Source: Williamsia muralis NBRC 105860
GTDB taxonomy: Bacteria; Actinomycetota; Actinomycetes; Mycobacteriales; Mycobacteriaceae
DNA length: 64,000 bases
NCBI RefSeq assembly: GCF_001598915.1
Contig: NZ_BDAP01000002.1
Span: 62,001-126,000 of the forward strand
Reading direction: 5' to 3'
Below are positions 20,051 to 29,966 of this stretch, piece by piece. How positions within the stretch are numbered: position 1 is the stretch's first letter; each line of letters begins with the position of its first letter. Under the pieces are notes generated by a model, which was given only the letters and a program-made list of their open reading frames with translations, had not been told where the DNA came from and ran no database searches. A program made the translations under genes and the position numbers.

Positions 20051-20234
20051 GGTCTCACCAGTCCTTTGCCAGTCACGGTCCTCGCGGTCAGATGGCCGCG
20101 AATCGATTCGAGTCGGATCAACGCTCGGGCAACCTGCGTCAGTCGCTGGTCACCGCACTCATTCTCGGTCAGTGTGGCTCGGTGCGCTGACCTTTCCGGC
20201 CGACCTGATCATCTGGCGCGGTGTCGTCGGCAGA

Positions 20235-21404
20235 TCAGCCCGGCAGTCGAACCGGCATCAGCAGGTAGGTGTACTCGCTGTTGGGTGCGGCGTACGCGCC
20301 GTTCTCGTCGGTGACCGGCTCGGTCTCGGCACCCGGCCGCAACACGGCCGGCCTCGACGGTGTGGTGAAGCCGAAGTCGACGGTGGACGAATGCAGCGAC
20401 GTGAGTCCGTCGAGCAGGTAACCCGGGTTGAACGCGATGGTCAGCGGGTCGCCGTAGAACTTCACATCCAGCTGTTCCTCGGCGCGACCTGCATCGTCGC
20501 CGCCGGCGGTGAGCAGCACGGTGTCCTCACCGAACTCGAGCCGCACCTGCGCACCGCGCTCGGCGACCAGGGCCACACGCTTGATGGCCTCGGTCAGCGG
20601 TGCGATCTCGATGTTGGCCACCGATGTGTGGGTGGGGGGCAGCAGCTGACGGAACTTCGGGAACTCCGCATCCAGCAGGCGGGTGGTGGTCCGACGGCCA
20701 GATCCCAGGATGCCGAGCAGACCGTCCGCACCGATGCTCCCGCCCGATCCAAAGGCCAGGCCGACGGCCGAGGTTCCGTCGGATCCGGCTGTGCGAGCCG
20801 CCTCGGCCAGTGTCTTCGCCGGGACCAGCACAGCGGACGTGGTGCCCGCGACTTCCGGTTTCCAGGTGAGTTCACGAACTGCCAACCGGAAACGGTCGGT
20901 CGCGGCGAGCACCACGGTCTCGTTGTCGATCTCCAGGCGGATACCGGTCAGCATCGGCAAGGTGTCGTCGCGGCCGGCAGCCACCGCAACCTGGGTGATC
21001 GCCTCGGCGAAGACATCGGCCGGGATGGACCCGGTGTTGTCGGGCACCTCAGGAAGCTGCGGGTAGTCCTCAACCGGCATCGTCGGCAACGAGAACTTCG
21101 CGCTGCCGCAGACGATCGCGACGCGGGTTCCGTCGAGTTGCACGTCGACGGGCTTGGCAGGGAGGGCGCGCGTGATGTCGGCCAGCAACTTGCCCGACAC
21201 CAGGACCTGACCTTCGTCGGCGACCTCGGCTGAGACGTTCACCTGTGCCGAGACCTCGAAGTCGAAACCCGAGACGGACAGTCCGGTGTCGGTCACGGTC
21301 AGCAACACACCGCCGAGGACCGGAACCGGTGGGCGGCTGGGCAGGCTGCGTGCAACCCACGCGACCGAATCTGCGAACTCGTCGCGAGTCACCCGAAACT
21401 TCAT
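20235..21404 (-). CDS. dnaN: DNA polymerase III beta subunit (sliding clamp)
   Basis: Ring-shaped processivity clamp for replicative polymerase. The product from ATG 21404 has 389 residues with three repeated clamp domains: [35 protein letters not shown] at the start (shown here only as family resemblance), [10 protein letters not shown]-like [15 protein letters not shown] in domain 2, and the C-terminal [13 protein letters not shown]. The open frame extends upstream into oriC without conserved sequence; a GAAGGAAACTGAAG ribosome-binding stretch fixes the start. Same strand as dnaA, separated by oriC. Confidence 0.97.
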   Translation of the reverse strand: MKFRVTRDEFADSVAWVARSLPSRPPVPVLGGVLLTVTDTGLSVSGFDFEVSAQVNVSAEVADEGQVLVSGKLLADITRALPAKPVDVQLDGTRVAIVCGSAKFSLPTMPVEDYPQLPEVPDNTGSIPADVFAEAITQVAVAAGRDDTLPMLTGIRLEIDNETVVLAATDRFRLAVRELTWKPEVAGTTSAVLVPAKTLAEAARTAGSDGTSAVGLAFGSGGSIGADGLLGILGSGRRTTTRLLDAEFPKFRQLLPPTHTSVANIEIAPLTEAIKRVALVAERGAQVRLEFGEDTVLLTAGGDDAGRAEEQLDVKFYGDPLTIAFNPGYLLDGLTSLHSSTVDFGFTTPSRPAVLRPGAETEPVTDENGAYAAPNSEYTYLLMPVRLPG

Positions 21405-22132
21405 CGTCTTCAGTTTCCTTCTGGTTGATCGTTCCACTGCGCAAGAGGTCGCCGGCGGGCGGTGAACTCCTCCGAGCGCAGGCGTCAGGGTCTCCACTCT
21501 AAAGCGGATGACAAGTATTCGGTGGCGATGGGGTGCGCTCGCACCGACGTCCCCGGATGTCTTGTGAGACCTGTGGACGAGGGTTGTGCACACACCTTCT
21601 TTTAAAGAGTCTTGTTAAGAGAGAAATTCTTCTTAGTAATAGGTCCTGTGAAATCTGTGGATGACAGGTCTTGTTGGCTGGTGGCCGGTCTGCGGGCCTG
21701 GGGGCGAAACGTTGGCCGATGTCGCGTGAAGTTGAAGTACATGTGAACACAACCCGGCGCCGCGGGAACGGTCCACTGTCTATCCACAGATTTCGGTAGT
21801 TATCCACGGGCTTGTACACAGGCAGATCGAGTCGCGCAGATCACCAGGGAATGGGATGACAAGTCTGAGAAGTCTGCGGGAGTGGTCGAGAGTTGTCGTT
21901 TTCGGCGGGGACATCGGGTGGGATGTGGTTGCCCGAGGCATGGTCTCCGGGGGTCCGCGGCGTCGGCGTGGAGGCGGGTATCAGCGACGCATTGTGGTCC
22001 AGGAGGGTGAGTCAGGACGCAGGTGTCAGCCAGGACGCAGCACCGGGCCACGCAGAAGCGCTCTGGGCGCGCGGCGCGCGCGAGAAGTAACGGCGTGCAG
22101 GAGAAGAACAGAAGGGTGTGAGACGGCAGGCG
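21405..22132. other. oriC: Chromosomal origin of replication oriC
   Basis: 728-bp non-coding region between dnaA and dnaN. DnaA-box-like 9-mers: TGTGGACGA 21572-21580, TTGTGCACA 21584-21592, TGTGGATGA 21656-21664, CTATCCACA 21780-21788, TTATCCACG 21800-21808 and TTGTACACA 21812-21820. An AT-rich tract lies at 21599-21652, between the two groups of boxes. The dnaA-proximal part (21840-22132) is GC-rich and I see no boxes or gene there. Position and box content make this the origin. Confidence 0.9.
21599..21652. other. AT-rich tract of oriC, likely unwinding element
   Basis: This 54-bp stretch is clearly richer in A and T than the surrounding DNA (runs such as TTTTAAAGAG, CTTGTTAAGAG and TTCTTAGTAATAGG) and is flanked by DnaA boxes on both sides. 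It is the best candidate for the DNA unwinding element; unwinding itself is inference. Confidence 0.6.
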
Positions 22133-23767
22133 TCAGCGGCGTGAGCGCTGTTTGATCCTGGCGGTGAGTTCCTGGACCTGGTCGTACACGCGCCGACGCT
22201 CGGTCATCTCTTTGCGAATCTTTTTGTCCGCGTACATCACCGTGGTGTGATCACGGTCGAATGTCTCGCCGATCTTCGGCAGGGACAGGTCGGTGAGTTC
22301 CCGACAGAGATACATCGCGATCTGCCGTGCCTGGGCGATCGAGCGGGTCTTGCCGGGCCCACGCAGCTCTTCGATGCTGATGTCGAAGTATTCGGCGTTG
22401 ACCGCGAGGATGGTCGCCGCGGTGATCTCCAGGCTGGCCGAATCGGGTAACAGCGCTTGCAGCACCACATCGGCCAGGGCGGTGTCGAGCTCTGAGTGGT
22501 TGAGCGACGCGAAAGCGGTGACGCGGATCAGCGCACCTTCGAGTTCGCGGATGTTGCGCTCGATCTTCGACGCGATGAGCTCGAGGACGTCGTCGGGCAC
22601 GCGGATGTCGTCCATCTGCGCTTTCTTTCGCAGGATGGCGATGCGGGTTTCCAGCTCGGGTGGCTGGACGTCTGTGATGAGACCCCACTCGAACCGGGTT
22701 CGTAGCCGATCTTCAAGTGTTGCAAGCTGTTTCGGAGGCCGATCGGACGACACCACGATCTGCTTGTTTGCGTTGTGCAGGGTGTTGAAGGTGTGGAAGA
22801 ACTCTTCCTGGATGCCTTCTTTGCCCTCGAGGAACTGGATGTCGTCGACGAGCAACACGTCCATGTCACGGTAGCGGCGCTTGAACGCCACTCGCCTGTC
22901 ATCGCGAAGGGAGTTGATGAAGTCGTTCGTGAACTCTTCGGTCGACACGTACTTCACCCGCATGCCGGGGAACAGCCGCTGGGCGTAGTGGCCCGCCGCG
23001 TGGAGCAGGTGGGTTTTTCCGAGACCGGATTCTCCCCAGATGAACAGCGGGTTGTAGGCCCGGGCAGGTGCCTCGGAGATGGCAACGGCCGCGGCGTGCG
23101 CAAAGCGGTTCGAGGCACCGATGACAAACGTCTCGAAGGTGTACTTGGAGTTCAGGCTGGAGTCGCCGCTGGAATTGCCCGACGTGCTGCTCCGCGACGA
23201 GTCGACGTGGCGCCTCGAACCGGAGTCGGTGTTGAAGTAACTCGGCCAGTCTCCACCGGCGCCCCCGTTGATGTCGCGGTCGCGGTCGGCGAAGGTCTCC
23301 GGCGGCGGCGATGCCATCGAATGGACGTTGCGGGAATCGCCGTCGAGCCGTGGTCCGGCGTCGATGCGGGAGTCCCCGTTCATCCGGGGACCACCCCCGA
23401 TGTCGTCTATGCGGTGAGGCCGGCCATTTGCCGCGACCGACTCGGGCTCGGAAGGAGGATCGGGCTCGTAGGCGTCGGCTGCGATCGGATCGATGCGCAC
23501 CGCGAGATCCACCGAATGGCCGAGGTGACGACTGAGGGCGGACACGATCGGTTCCCGCAAACCGCGTTCGATCTGTTCCTGGACCCGGGGGGTCGGCACG
23601 GTGAGGAGCGCGAAGCCTTCGGCGAGTGTCAGCGGGCGGACGAGCGAGAGCCACGCCTTCTGCTGTTTGGAGAGGGGGTAGCTACCGGGAGATGTGTCGT
23701 CGTTGAGTTCGGTGACCACCTTGCGCCAGATCACACTGAACGAATCGTGATCCGAATCGGCTGGCAT
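22133..23767 (-). CDS. dnaA: Chromosomal replication initiator protein DnaA
   Basis: AAA+ initiator that binds DnaA boxes and opens oriC. Domain I covers about residues 1-95, a long disordered linker rich in Asp, Gly and Ser about 95-215, then the AAA+ domain with Walker [10 protein letters not shown], Walker [14 protein letters not shown] and sensor R-RTRFEWGL, and domain IV with the DnaA signature [14 protein letters not shown] use ATG 23767, which has AGAGGG six bases upstream; another ATG at 23773 is too close to that site. 544 residues. Two consensus DnaA boxes in its upstream region suggest autoregulation. Confidence 0.98.
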   Translation of the reverse strand: MPADSDHDSFSVIWRKVVTELNDDTSPGSYPLSKQQKAWLSLVRPLTLAEGFALLTVPTPRVQEQIERGLREPIVSALSRHLGHSVDLAVRIDPIAADAYEPDPPSEPESVAANGRPHRIDDIGGGPRMNGDSRIDAGPRLDGDSRNVHSMASPPPETFADRDRDINGGAGGDWPSYFNTDSGSRRHVDSSRSSTSGNSSGDSSLNSKYTFETFVIGASNRFAHAAAVAISEAPARAYNPLFIWGESGLGKTHLLHAAGHYAQRLFPGMRVKYVSTEEFTNDFINSLRDDRRVAFKRRYRDMDVLLVDDIQFLEGKEGIQEEFFHTFNTLHNANKQIVVSSDRPPKQLATLEDRLRTRFEWGLITDVQPPELETRIAILRKKAQMDDIRVPDDVLELIASKIERNIRELEGALIRVTAFASLNHSELDTALADVVLQALLPDSASLEITAATILAVNAEYFDISIEELRGPGKTRSIAQARQIAMYLCRELTDLSLPKIGETFDRDHTTVMYADKKIRKEMTERRRVYDQVQELTARIKQRSRR

Positions 23768-23796
23768 GGTCATCCCTCTTTGTGGTTCGTCACCAA

Positions 23797-23817
23797 TTGT
23801 CCACACCGTTATCCACA
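23797..23817. promoter_or_regulatory. Pair of consensus DnaA boxes upstream of dnaA
   Basis: TTGTCCACA (23797-23805) and TTATCCACA (23809-23817) are in the same orientation, three bases apart, 30-50 bp upstream of the dnaA start. Both match consensus exactly, better than any box inside oriC. Autoregulation of dnaA is the likely role. Confidence 0.75.
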
Positions 23818-24089
23818 GGTGTGGAGGAACAGCGAGACACAGCGAACCCCAGAAAGGGTTGTCGCGATTCCGCCCCGGGTGGATAGCTTGGGTGAAGTTA
23901 ACAGAGATTGGCCGGGGCTCACAACTGATCACCACATGTTGCAGGTAAAGGCAAGAATCGGGCCGATCGAGGCGTGTCGTCCGCCGATACCGCAGGTCGC
24001 GACCCGCTTCGTGGTACGGAGGCGGTTTGACCGGCCGTTGGCGAGTCAGTAGTCTCGAACGGTCGCCGAACGTCGATTCCGGCTGAGGT

Positions 24090-24109
24090 GAACCACTCGC
24101 GAGTGGTTC
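24090..24109. promoter_or_regulatory. Perfect 20-bp palindrome upstream of rpmH
   Basis: GAACCACTCG followed at once by its reverse complement CGAGTGGTTC, without a spacer, about 90 bp before the rpmH start. With no loop it is a poor RNA hairpin, so a dimeric protein operator is more likely. The binding protein is unknown. Confidence 0.5.
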
Positions 24110-24200
24110 GGGAGCCGAAGCATCGGGGTAGCGACCAGACCACCTATTAACAAGCTGGGCTCAATCATGGACGCGAGCCCGTCACACGAGGAGTTTCACC

Positions 24201-24344
24201 GTGGCCAAGGGCAAGCGGACCTTTCAGCCGAACAACCGTCGTCGTGCACGCGTGCACGGATTCCGGTTGCGTATGCGTACCCGTGCGGGTCGCGCGATCG
24301 TCAACACCCGTCGTCGCAAGGGACGCTCGAGCCTGACGGCCTGA
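24201..24344 (+). CDS. rpmH: 50S ribosomal protein L34
   Basis: 47-residue ribosomal protein with the standard sequence plan: [29 protein letters not shown] and ending [14 protein letters not shown] start at 24201 after an ACGAGGAG ribosome-binding site. It opens the conserved rightward operon rpmH-rnpA-yidD-yidC-jag, running away from dnaA. Length and composition are exactly as expected. Confidence 0.97.
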   Translation: MAKGKRTFQPNNRRRARVHGFRLRMRTRAGRAIVNTRRRKGRSSLTA

Positions 24345-24386
24345 GCCGACACGGTACCGCAGCCCGCGCAGCCGGCCGCAACACAC

Positions 24387-24755
24387 GTGTTGGCCCCACC
24401 TAACCGGATCACCCGGCGATCAGACTTCACCCGCACTCTGAAAAATGGGGTGCGGGTTGGTCGGCGTGATGTGGTCGCGCACGTGCTGGTACCCGAGTCT
24501 CCTGACTTCGTCACCCACGGTGGTCCACGGATCGGTCTGATCGTCGGCAAGTCGGTGGGCAATTCGGTGGTTCGTCATGCGGTTGCCCGGCGGCTTCGTG
24601 CAGCTGCACGTCCTCTGGTGGAGCGATGCGATCCGAGCACGATGGTGGTGGTGCGTGCGCTACCCGGTAGCGCCACGTGCCCCGAACCGGAACTGGAACG
24701 ACAGCTCACGGCGGCCGTTGCCAAAGCCGAGCGTCGTCTCGAATCGACCGTGTGA
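24387..24755 (+). CDS. rnpA: Ribonuclease P protein component
   Basis: Protein cofactor of RNase P, needed for 5' maturation of tRNAs. 122 residues with the N-terminal [17 protein letters not shown], the central [17 protein letters not shown] and the RNR-type basic motif [15 protein letters not shown] start at 24387, 42 bp after rpmH. Its stop overlaps the yidD start (TGATG), which indicates coupled translation. Normal in every respect. Confidence 0.95.
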   Translation: MLAPPNRITRRSDFTRTLKNGVRVGRRDVVAHVLVPESPDFVTHGGPRIGLIVGKSVGNSVVRHAVARRLRAAARPLVERCDPSTMVVVRALPGSATCPEPELERQLTAAVAKAERRLESTV

Positions 24756-25114
24756 TGTCTCAGTCGGTGTCGTCCGATCAGGAAGTCCGCTCAGGTATGA
24801 GCGTGCGGACCTGGCCGCGACGCGCCGTCATCTTCTTGATCGAGCTGTACCGCACGTGGATCTCCCCCACGCGGATGCCGACGTGCCGGTTCGAGCCCTC
24901 CTGCAGTACGTATGCGGTCGAGGCGCTCACCGAATACGGGGTGCTGTACGGCGGCTGGCTGTCGGTGGTCCGGCTGCTCAAATGCGGTCCCTGGCACAAG
25001 CCGGGTTACGACCCGATTCCCGAGCGGCGCGGACAGATGTTGTCGCCGACGGAACCCAAGCCTGATGAACCCTCGGCCTGTGAGCCGGAATCTGCTGTAA
25101 CAGTGAGGAACTGA
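24755..25114 (+). CDS. yidD: Membrane protein insertion efficiency factor YidD
   Basis: Small peripheral membrane protein that helps YidC insert inner-membrane proteins. The 119-residue product has the family core [31 protein letters not shown] and [16 protein letters not shown] with its conserved cysteines. I start at ATG 24755, overlapping the rnpA stop; an internal ATG at 24797 also precedes the conserved part. The C-terminal tail (about 25 residues) is acidic and not conserved. yidC begins four bases downstream. Confidence 0.93.
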   Translation: MSQSVSSDQEVRSGMSVRTWPRRAVIFLIELYRTWISPTRMPTCRFEPSCSTYAVEALTEYGVLYGGWLSVVRLLKCGPWHKPGYDPIPERRGQMLSPTEPKPDEPSACEPESAVTVRN

Positions 25115-25118
25115 CGAC

Positions 25119-26351
25119 GTGCTCGATTTCATCTATTGGCCGGTCTCGGCGATCATGTGGGTGTGGTACTGGCTGTTCAGCCATGTTCTCCCCGACTCCC
25201 CCGGCGGCTCCGGCATCGCCTGGGCCCTGTCGGTTGTCTTCCTTGTCTTCACCTTGCGCGCGATCCTCTACAAGCCGTTTGTGAAGCAGATCCGCACCAC
25301 GCGGAAGATGCAAGAGATCCAGCCGCAAATGCAGGCGATCCGCAAGAAGTACGGCAAAGACCGGGTCAAGATGACCGAGGAGATGCAAAAGCTCCAGAAG
25401 GAGCACGGGTTCAATCCCCTGCTCGGATGTCTGCCGATGCTGGCGCAGATCCCGGTGTTCATCGGTCTGTTCCACGTGCTGCGTTCGTTCAACCGGATGG
25501 GCACGGGCTTCGGCCAGCTGGGCATGACGGCCGAGGAGACACGGTCGTACGGCAACTACATCTTCAACGTCGACCAGGTTCAGAACTTCCTCGACGCGCG
25601 GTTGTTCGGTGTGCCGCTCTCGTCCTACATCATTCAGCCCACCTCGGAATGGGTGGCGTTCAGCGCTGACGGGTCCATCGACTTCACGCGTCTGAACATC
25701 ATCATCTTGGTGATCCCTCTGGTGATCATCTCCTCCATTGCGACGCACATGAACTCTCGTGCGTCCGTCGCCCGCCAGAGCGCGGCGGCGATGGAGAACC
25801 CACAGACGCGCATCATGAACAACCTCGCGCTGTATGTCTTCCCGCTGGGCATCCTGGTGTCGGGCGCATTCTTCCCGGTCGCCATCCTTCTGTACTGGGT
25901 GTCGAACAACTTGTGGACCTACGTTCAGCAGCACGTTGTGTTCGGCAACATCGAAAAGGAAGAAGAAGCCGAAAAGGCTGCCAAGCTCGAGAAGCGGTCG
26001 AACAACGCACCCAAGCCCGGTGCGAAGCCGGCAGTGTCGTCCAAGCCGAAGCCCGGTGCGAAGCCGGCAGGCAAGTCGAAGACCGACGCCGCAGGCGATA
26101 AGGACGCAGCCGTGAACATGTCGAAGGACGCGTCGACCGACGATGAGGTGGACCTGTCGAAGACCTCGTCCAACGGTGCGACCGCTTCGGGTGCGGACAA
26201 GACCAAGAGCGGTTCACCCAAGGGCGGTACTCCGAAGGCCGGCGGCTCCCCTGGATCAAACGGTGCAAAGAAGCCGGCGTCCGGACGGCCGGCCTCCGGG
26301 CCAGGCGGTCAACGCGGTGGCAACCAACAACGTCGTAAAAAGAGGCGCTGA
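25119..26351 (+). CDS. yidC: Membrane protein insertase YidC/Oxa1
   Basis: Inserts membrane proteins alone or with Sec. Gram-positive-type, 410 residues: five membrane helices beginning with [17 protein letters not shown] and continuing through [27 protein letters not shown] and [12 protein letters not shown]-like [16 protein letters not shown]. The cytoplasmic C-terminus (about 290-410) is a long Lys/Pro/Ser/Gly-rich tail containing two PKPGAKPA repeats and ending in QQRRKKRR, typical of ribosome-contacting basic tails. GTG start at 25119. Confidence 0.95.
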   Translation: MLDFIYWPVSAIMWVWYWLFSHVLPDSPGGSGIAWALSVVFLVFTLRAILYKPFVKQIRTTRKMQEIQPQMQAIRKKYGKDRVKMTEEMQKLQKEHGFNPLLGCLPMLAQIPVFIGLFHVLRSFNRMGTGFGQLGMTAEETRSYGNYIFNVDQVQNFLDARLFGVPLSSYIIQPTSEWVAFSADGSIDFTRLNIIILVIPLVIISSIATHMNSRASVARQSAAAMENPQTRIMNNLALYVFPLGILVSGAFFPVAILLYWVSNNLWTYVQQHVVFGNIEKEEEAEKAAKLEKRSNNAPKPGAKPAVSSKPKPGAKPAGKSKTDAAGDKDAAVNMSKDASTDDEVDLSKTSSNGATASGADKTKSGSPKGGTPKAGGSPGSNGAKKPASGRPASGPGGQRGGNQQRRKKRR

Positions 26352-26398
26352 CCCATGAGCGGTCGGTTCCCGAAAGAGTGCAAAGCGAGGGTAGTTCG

Positions 26399-27013
26399 AT
26401 GAGTGCAGAGACGAAGGACGTTGCTGTCGACGATCTGGTCGATCAGCCGGCGTCCAAGGACCATGTGTCCGAGGAGCCCGTGTCCGAAGATCCCGTGTCG
26501 GAAGAGTCGGTGTCCGATGAAGACACCACCAGAGATCCAGACATGACCGACGAAGAGCGTTTGGTCGAAGAGGGCGAGATCGCGGGCGACTACCTCGAGC
26601 AGTTGCTTGATGTTCTCGACTTCGATGGCGACATCGATCTCGACGTAGACGGTGACCGTGCAGTGGTGAGCATCGACGGCGGAGCGGATCTGGTGAAGCT
26701 CGTCGGAAAGAACGGCGAGATCCTCGACGCGTTGCAGGAGTTGACCCGCTTGGCGGTGCAGCGCACCACGGGCGACCGGAGCCGTCTCATGCTTGATGTC
26801 GCACGGTGGCGGGCTGATCGTCGGGAGCGTCTGGCCCGGCTCGGTGGTGAAGTCGCTGAACGCGTGCTGGAGACCGGCGAGCGCGAGACGCTCGATCCGA
26901 TGTCTCCGTTCGAGCGCAAGATCGTTCACGACGCGGTTGCAGCTGTCAGTGGCGTCTACTCCGAGAGCGAAGGGGCTGAACCCAATCGTCGGGTTGTTGT
27001 CCTGAAGTCCTGA
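26399..27013 (+). CDS. Jag/KhpB-type KH-R3H RNA-binding protein
   Basis: Rv3920c-like protein of 204 residues. The N-terminus is acidic with a repeated VSEEP/VSEDP/VSEES motif (about 25-50). A KH domain (about 65-135: LLDVLDFDGDIDLDVDGDRAVVSIDGGADLVKLVGKNGEIL in family style) is followed by an R3H domain (about 140-200: RSRLMLDVARWRADRRERL ... MSPFERKIVHDAV). KhpB-type proteins bind RNA and affect cell division and elongation in Gram-positives. ATG 26399 is preceded by GCGAGGG. Last gene of the rpmH operon; an intrinsic terminator follows. Confidence 0.9.
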   Translation: MSAETKDVAVDDLVDQPASKDHVSEEPVSEDPVSEESVSDEDTTRDPDMTDEERLVEEGEIAGDYLEQLLDVLDFDGDIDLDVDGDRAVVSIDGGADLVKLVGKNGEILDALQELTRLAVQRTTGDRSRLMLDVARWRADRRERLARLGGEVAERVLETGERETLDPMSPFERKIVHDAVAAVSGVYSESEGAEPNRRVVVLKS

Positions 27014-27026
27014 TCGAAACCTAGAA

Positions 27027-27060
27027 AGTGGGCCCCCGGCGGATTCGCCGGGGGCCCACT
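27027..27060 (+). terminator. Intrinsic terminator after the rpmH-yidC-jag operon
   Basis: A perfect 15-bp stem (27027-27041 with 27046-27060) around the four-base loop GATT, very GC-rich, followed by GCTTTCT. It starts 13 bases after the jag stop. This is the clearest terminator in the window. Confidence 0.85.
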
Positions 27061-27135
27061 GCTTTCTCGGGCCCGAATTACACCGATGTCGTTTGGCCGG
27101 TGTGTAGGTGGCGCGAGAGGATGTGTGAGGAAGTT

Positions 27136-27149
27136 GTTTCACGTGAAAC
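27136..27149. other. parS: parS site 1 (rsmG leader)
   Basis: GTTTCACGTGAAAC, an exact 14-bp core of the bacterial parS palindrome that ParB binds. It lies directly before the ribosome-binding site of rsmG. Confidence 0.92.
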
Positions 27150-27159
27150 GGAGGCGCGG

Positions 27160-27825
27160 GTGACCGCAGAATTTTCTGCCGAGAACGGCGAGCAGTTGCA
27201 GCGAGCGGCAGCAACGGTGTTCGGCGACCAACTGGGTAAGGCAGAGGCCTACTGGGACATGCTGGCGAATGCCGGGGTCGAACGTGGACTGATCGGGCCC
27301 CGCGAAGTCGATCGTCTCTGGGCGCGCCACATTCTGAACTGCGCTGTGGTTGCACAGCTGATCGCCGATGGGGAGACAGTGGTCGACATCGGCAGTGGCG
27401 CGGGTCTACCCGGCATCGCTATCGCGATCGCCAAACCGTCGCTTCGAGTGACCCTCGTAGAACCGCTGCTGCGTCGGTCGACATTCCTCGACGAGGTTGT
27501 TGAAGCACTGGAACTGGACGTGAAGGTTGTGCGCGGACGGGCCGAAGAGAAGTCGGTACGCAAGGTGGTGGGTGATTCCGACGTGGCGACATCGCGCGCC
27601 GTGGCCCCACTGGATCGTCTCGGGAAGTGGAGCACTCCCCTGCTCCGCCCAGGCGGCCGTCTCTTGGCTGTGAAGGGATCCTCTGCCGCCGACGAAATCG
27701 CCACCCACCAAGGCACCCTGAACCGCATCGGTCTCGCCAGACTCCGGGTCGAAGTGTGCGGGACCGGACTACTCCCGACCCCCACGACAGTCGTCTCTGG
27801 CGCGCGGGTTGGTGGTCGTCGGTGA
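27160..27825 (+). CDS. rsmG: 16S rRNA m7G527 methyltransferase RsmG (GidB)
   Basis: Methylates G527 of 16S rRNA with S-adenosylmethionine; loss gives low-level streptomycin resistance in related species. Motifs: [15 protein letters not shown]-binding [26 protein letters not shown] and [11 protein letters not shown] choose GTG 27160, which has GGAGG five bases upstream; the alternative ATG 27121 would place parS inside the gene (coding VSRET) and has its purine tract touching the start codon. 221 residues. It opens the rsmG-parA-parB operon. Confidence 0.93.
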   Translation: MTAEFSAENGEQLQRAAATVFGDQLGKAEAYWDMLANAGVERGLIGPREVDRLWARHILNCAVVAQLIADGETVVDIGSGAGLPGIAIAIAKPSLRVTLVEPLLRRSTFLDEVVEALELDVKVVRGRAEEKSVRKVVGDSDVATSRAVAPLDRLGKWSTPLLRPGGRLLAVKGSSAADEIATHQGTLNRIGLARLRVEVCGTGLLPTPTTVVSGARVGGRR

Positions 27826-27869
27826 CAGAGCGCAGAATGTTCAGCAGGCGTAGCCGAAGGAGCCCAAGC

Positions 27870-28838
27870 GTGTCCAACGAATCGCACGTTTCACGTGAAA
27901 CAGTTTCACGTGAAACCAGCGCGTACGAGACCACATCTACTTTCCGCAAGGAGTCCCCGCTGGACACCCCGATTGCGGCTGCTGCTGAACGAGCGAGCCG
28001 CGTATTGACCCCCGGAGGCTCGGGTGCACTCCCCCGGCCCAAGCACACCCGGATCATCACGATCGCCAATCAAAAGGGCGGAGTGGGCAAGACGACCACC
28101 GCCGTGAACATGGCGGCGGCACTGGCCGTTCATCAGCTTCGCGTCCTCGTGATCGACCTCGACCCTCAGGGCAACGCGAGTACAGCCCTCGGCGTCGACC
28201 ACCGGTCGGGGATCCCGTCCGTGTACGAACTCCTGATCGGTGAAGTGAGTTTTGCCGACACGATCGTCCAGAGCTCGTCGAACGAGCGGCTGTACTGTGT
28301 GCCGGCAACACTGGATCTGGCCGGCGCCGAGATCGAACTGGTGTCGATGGTCGCGCGGGAGAACCGGCTACGGAACGCACTTGATCAAGAAACTCTCGAC
28401 CGGTACGACTTCGACTTCGTGCTGATCGATTGCCCGCCATCGTTGGGACTGCTGACCATCAACGCGATGGTCGCGGCGCGGGAAGTGATGATCCCGATTC
28501 AGTGTGAGTACTACGCCCTCGAGGGTGTGAGCCAGTTGTTGTCGAACATCAATCTCGTCCAGGCGCACCTCAATCCGAACCTCCACGTGTCCACCGTGGT
28601 GCTGACGATGTACGACGGCCGCACGAAGCTGGCCGACCAGGTCGCAGAAAGCGTGCGTGAGCATTTCGGTGACCGCGTGCTCAACACGGTCATTCCACGC
28701 AGCGTCAAGGTCTCTGAGGCGCCGGGCTACGGCACCACGATCATCGAGTACGACCCGGGTTCACGTGGAGCCATGAGTTATCTGGATGCGGGCCGCGAGT
28801 TGGCGTTGCGGTCAGATCGAGAAGAGGAGAACCGGTAG
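27870..28838 (+). CDS. parA: Chromosome partitioning ATPase ParA
   Basis: Deviant-Walker ATPase that drives origin segregation with ParB. Walker [33 protein letters not shown] and the ending [15 protein letters not shown]-like [19 protein letters not shown] are typical. I start at GTG 27870, seven bases after an ideal AAGGAG site; the frame is open much further upstream but overlaps rsmG. Residues 7-16 read [10 protein letters not shown] because two parS sites lie inside the coding region; M. tuberculosis ParA has one such VSRET. 322 residues. The stop overlaps parB by one base. Confidence 0.95.
   Translation: MSNESHVSRETVSRETSAYETTSTFRKESPLDTPIAAAAERASRVLTPGGSGALPRPKHTRIITIANQKGGVGKTTTAVNMAAALAVHQLRVLVIDLDPQGNASTALGVDHRSGIPSVYELLIGEVSFADTIVQSSSNERLYCVPATLDLAGAEIELVSMVARENRLRNALDQETLDRYDFDFVLIDCPPSLGLLTINAMVAAREVMIPIQCEYYALEGVSQLLSNINLVQAHLNPNLHVSTVVLTMYDGRTKLADQVAESVREHFGDRVLNTVIPRSVKVSEAPGYGTTIIEYDPGSRGAMSYLDAGRELALRSDREEENR
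27888..27901. other. parS: parS site 2 (inside parA)
   Basis: Exact GTTTCACGTGAAAC, within codons 7-11 of parA (VSRET). One base separates it from site 3. Confidence 0.93.
27903..27916. other. parS: parS site 3 (inside parA)
   Basis: Second exact GTTTCACGTGAAAC in tandem with site 2, centres 15 bp apart, so the two palindromes are in phase with the parA reading frame and encode a repeated VSRET. Confidence 0.93.
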
Positions 28839-29923
28839 TGACCGAGTCAGATCAGGCCATCGGCCCTTCGAAAACTCCGGCCAAGACCGCGGGCGGCAAG
28901 CCAAAGGCACCACAACGCAAGGGCGGCCTGGGTCGAGGACTGGCGGCACTCATCCCGACCGGGCCCACCGAGGGCCCCCGGATGGGTTCCGCGGCGTCTG
29001 ACGCCGTGTTCGGTCCGGCGAAGGAATCCACCATTTCTTCGGAATCCGCCACCTCTCCGGTGCCCACTCCCCCGACCGTGACGGATCCACGTGGTGTGGA
29101 TGACACGGTGGGGGCCATCTACCGCGAGATCCCACCGGCTCTGATTCAGCCGAACCCGCAGCAGCCGCGTACGGCGTTCGACGAAGAAGCGCTCGCCGAA
29201 CTGGTGCACTCGATCCGCGAATTCGGATTGATGCAGCCCATCGTCGTACGTCGCCTGACGGAACCAGATGGCGGTGCCGAGTACCAACTCGTCATGGGCG
29301 AGCGCCGCTGGCGAGCGAGTCAGGAAGCCGGACTCGAGACGATTCCCGCGATCGTTCGCGAGACCGCCGACGGTGACATGTTGCGCGATGCGCTCCTGGA
29401 GAACATCCACCGGGTGCAGCTCAACCCGTTGGAAGAAGCGGCCGCGTACCAGCAGCTGCTCGAGGAGTTCGGGGTGACCCACGAGGAGCTGGCAACTCGT
29501 CTCGGTCGGTCGCGTCCTGTGGTCACGAACATGATCCGTCTGCTGCGGCTGCCGATTCCCGTGCAACGACGTGTCGCCGCCGGCGTTCTGTCGGCCGGAC
29601 ACGCACGTGCGCTGCTCGCCCTCGAAGCGGATTCAGCCGCACAGGAAGCACTCGCCGCGCGAATCGTGGCCGAAGGTATGTCGGTCCGAGCCACCGAGGA
29701 AGCGGTGCATCTTGCCAACCGAGGCGATGGACCCGCTGCTCCAGCTCAACAGAAACGCAAACCGATGCAGATGCCCGGGCTCCAAGACGTCGCCGAGCGC
29801 CTGTCTGACAAGTTGGATACGCGCGTGACGGTCGCGATGGGCAAGCGCAAAGGCAAGATAACTGTCGAATTCGGGTCCGTCGGCGACCTCGAACGACTCG
29901 TGGAGATCATCGCGCAAAGATGA
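28838..29923 (+). CDS. parB: Chromosome partitioning protein ParB
   Basis: CTPase and parS-binding protein that loads and spreads at the origin. After a disordered N-terminus of about 90 residues come the ParB/Sulfiredoxin-like domain ([37 protein letters not shown], the CTP-binding [14 protein letters not shown]) and a helix-turn-helix ([19 protein letters not shown]), then a C-terminal dimerisation domain. GTG start at 28838 overlaps the parA stop (TAGTG). 361 residues, normal for actinobacteria. Confidence 0.96.
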   Translation: MTESDQAIGPSKTPAKTAGGKPKAPQRKGGLGRGLAALIPTGPTEGPRMGSAASDAVFGPAKESTISSESATSPVPTPPTVTDPRGVDDTVGAIYREIPPALIQPNPQQPRTAFDEEALAELVHSIREFGLMQPIVVRRLTEPDGGAEYQLVMGERRWRASQEAGLETIPAIVRETADGDMLRDALLENIHRVQLNPLEEAAAYQQLLEEFGVTHEELATRLGRSRPVVTNMIRLLRLPIPVQRRVAAGVLSAGHARALLALEADSAAQEALAARIVAEGMSVRATEEAVHLANRGDGPAAPAQQKRKPMQMPGLQDVAERLSDKLDTRVTVAMGKRKGKITVEFGSVGDLERLVEIIAQR

Positions 29924-29966
29924 GTTTTGTGCCGCGAATTTCTGAGTACCCCAGTGTCGGGATGAA

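Larger units (their letters stand above)
23768..24200. other. dnaA-rpmH divergent intergenic region
   Basis: 433-bp gap holding the start regions of two opposite operons. Near dnaA are the two DnaA boxes; near rpmH is a perfect palindrome at 24090-24109 and an AT-rich CTATTAACAAG stretch (about 24143-24153) that could be the rpmH -10 region. No ORF of its own is convincing. The middle part (23820-24080) shows nothing I can name. Confidence 0.6.

Noticed and set aside
22775-24052. Open frame opposite dnaA running into the dnaA-rpmH gap
   Set aside because: Shadow of dnaA; the part beyond dnaA crosses the DnaA boxes and has no family resemblance or ribosome-binding site.
26041-26300. Possible minisatellite in the yidC 3' part
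   Set aside because: Only two PKPGAKPA units and general Lys/Pro richness; this is the usual basic tail of actinobacterial YidC.
27627-27869. 81-residue N-terminal extension of ParA
   Set aside because: It overlaps rsmG in another frame, is Arg/Pro-rich, and an ideal ribosome-binding site precedes GTG 27870.
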